A stretch of DNA of 6,397 nt, taken from NCBI GenBank assembly GCA_003235785.1, contig QJYE01000311.1:1-6397 (forward strand), written 5' to 3'. Below the pieces are notes generated by a model. It was not told where the DNA came from, did not search any database, and was given only the letters and a program-made list of their open reading frames with translations. The position numbers and the translations under genes are program-made. This DNA is from Nitrospirota bacterium (GTDB lineage: Bacteria; Nitrospirota; Nitrospiria; Nitrospirales; UBA8639). Of the stretch, positions 5,757-6,397 are shown in pieces (within the stretch, counting starts at the first letter, position 1; the number at the start of each line of letters is the position of its first letter).

Positions 5757-6397
5757 GCGAGTGCTATGAAATAATTCGCCATTTTTGAAAAGCCCGTATG
5801 CACCACCTCGTCATTCATGGAGAAAATAAAGACGTTATGAAAATATTTCCCTAACAGTGCTTTTAATTCATCATAATCCTTACAATTGACATGACCGATA
5901 GAGCTAGGCGGTGAGGCGTAAGGTTGCGAATGAATGCTTGGGGATCCAACGATAACAACCCCATTTGGATTAACGGAGTCCCTGATATTTTCAATGAATA
6001 GGTCTTCCTGTGCAGGCTCAATGTGTTCGAGTAAGTCCAGCGTATAGGCGGCATCGTAGGCTCCCTTTAGCGGGCCCTTGAGAATGTCGTGCTCAAGAAC
6101 ATCCATTTCCCACTCCGGGTTCATACGAGCTTTAATGTCGCTGACAAAGACCGGATCAAAATCAGCAACCGTCACATGAGCAACATGTTGCTGAACAACG
6201 CGGGTCCCAAATGCATCCGCAGAGCCAATTTATACGACATGCTTTTGTCCCTGAAACATCTTGGCAACAAACTTATACCGGGCGAGTAAAAATCCAAGAC
6301 GCTTTGGATCATCATGCCACGTTTGATTACTCATAATACCCAACCGTGTTAAACCATAGGTTTCTTGAACCTCAATGCATCGACTGTACTGTGGTTC
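5738..6397 (-). pseudogene. SAM methyltransferase interrupted by an in-frame stop (5' end outside the window)
   Basis: Reading one continuous frame from the right edge gives a coherent class I methyltransferase broken by a single TAA at 6230-6232 (codon 56 of the visible part). Before it: SNQTWHDDPKRLGFLLARY, then VAKMFQGQKHVV. After it: IGSADAFGTRVV, VTVADFDP, YTLDLLEHIEP and SIGHVNCKDYDELKALLGKY, ending FIALACTERR and TAA at 5738-5740. The interrupted spot is the first residue of SAM motif I, where glutamate or aspartate is expected; GAA to TAA needs one base change. No frameshift is needed. A restart at GTG 6175 would give 145 residues lacking motif I, so probably inactive. ATG 6334 (MSNQTWHDD) is a possible start, but the frame stays open and protein-like to the edge. 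The 3' end overlaps the SDR by 19 nt. A sequencing error would make this an intact first gene of the operon. Confidence 0.8.

Noticed and set aside
6230..6232. Alternative genetic code or selenocysteine-type recoding at the TAA
   Set aside because: TAA ends the SDR and UGM-like genes normally in this window, and TAA is not a known recoded codon for this enzyme family; mutation or sequence error is simpler.

Overview
Everything convincing in this 6.4 kb window lies on the minus strand, so the genes read from high to low coordinates. The content is typical of an accessory surface-polysaccharide or unusual-sugar biosynthesis locus of a bacterium, most likely Gram-negative. Base composition is moderate and start sites mostly carry purine-rich Shine-Dalgarno sequences. 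The protein style loosely recalls Nitrospirota/Proteobacteria glycan clusters, but I cannot assign a taxon from the sequence alone.

Layout in transcription order. (1) A class I SAM methyltransferase enters at the right edge (6397 to 5738). It is interrupted by an in-frame TAA at 6230-6232, exactly where the acidic residue that opens SAM-binding motif I is expected, so it reads as a fresh pseudogene or a sequencing error. (2) An RmlD-like SDR sugar-nucleotide reductase/epimerase (5756-4956). (3) A radical SAM protein with a C-terminal SPASM-like cysteine set (4969-3917). (4) A divergent UDP-galactopyranose-mutase-like flavoprotein (3920-2688). These four genes overlap one another by 19, 14 and 4 nt, which indicates one translationally coupled operon. 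After a 93-nt gap come (5) a second SAM methyltransferase (2594-1935) and, 20 nt on, (6) a zinc-dependent MDR alcohol dehydrogenase (1914-817). A 301-nt gap with a long inverted repeat then precedes (7) a family 2 glycosyltransferase that runs off the left edge (515 to 1).

Working model (inference): the SDR, radical SAM enzyme, UGM-like flavoprotein, methyltransferases and MDR dehydrogenase together make or tailor an uncommon nucleotide- or lipid-linked sugar, which glycosyltransferases such as the last gene then transfer. The least familiar part is the coupled radical SAM / UGM-like pair. The UGM-like protein keeps the UGM fold signatures and the two phosphate-binding arginines, but lacks the histidine loop and the aspartate near the C-terminal arginine, so its substrate is probably not UDP-galactose. 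No RNA genes, CRISPR arrays, insertion sequences or convincing terminators or promoters were seen.
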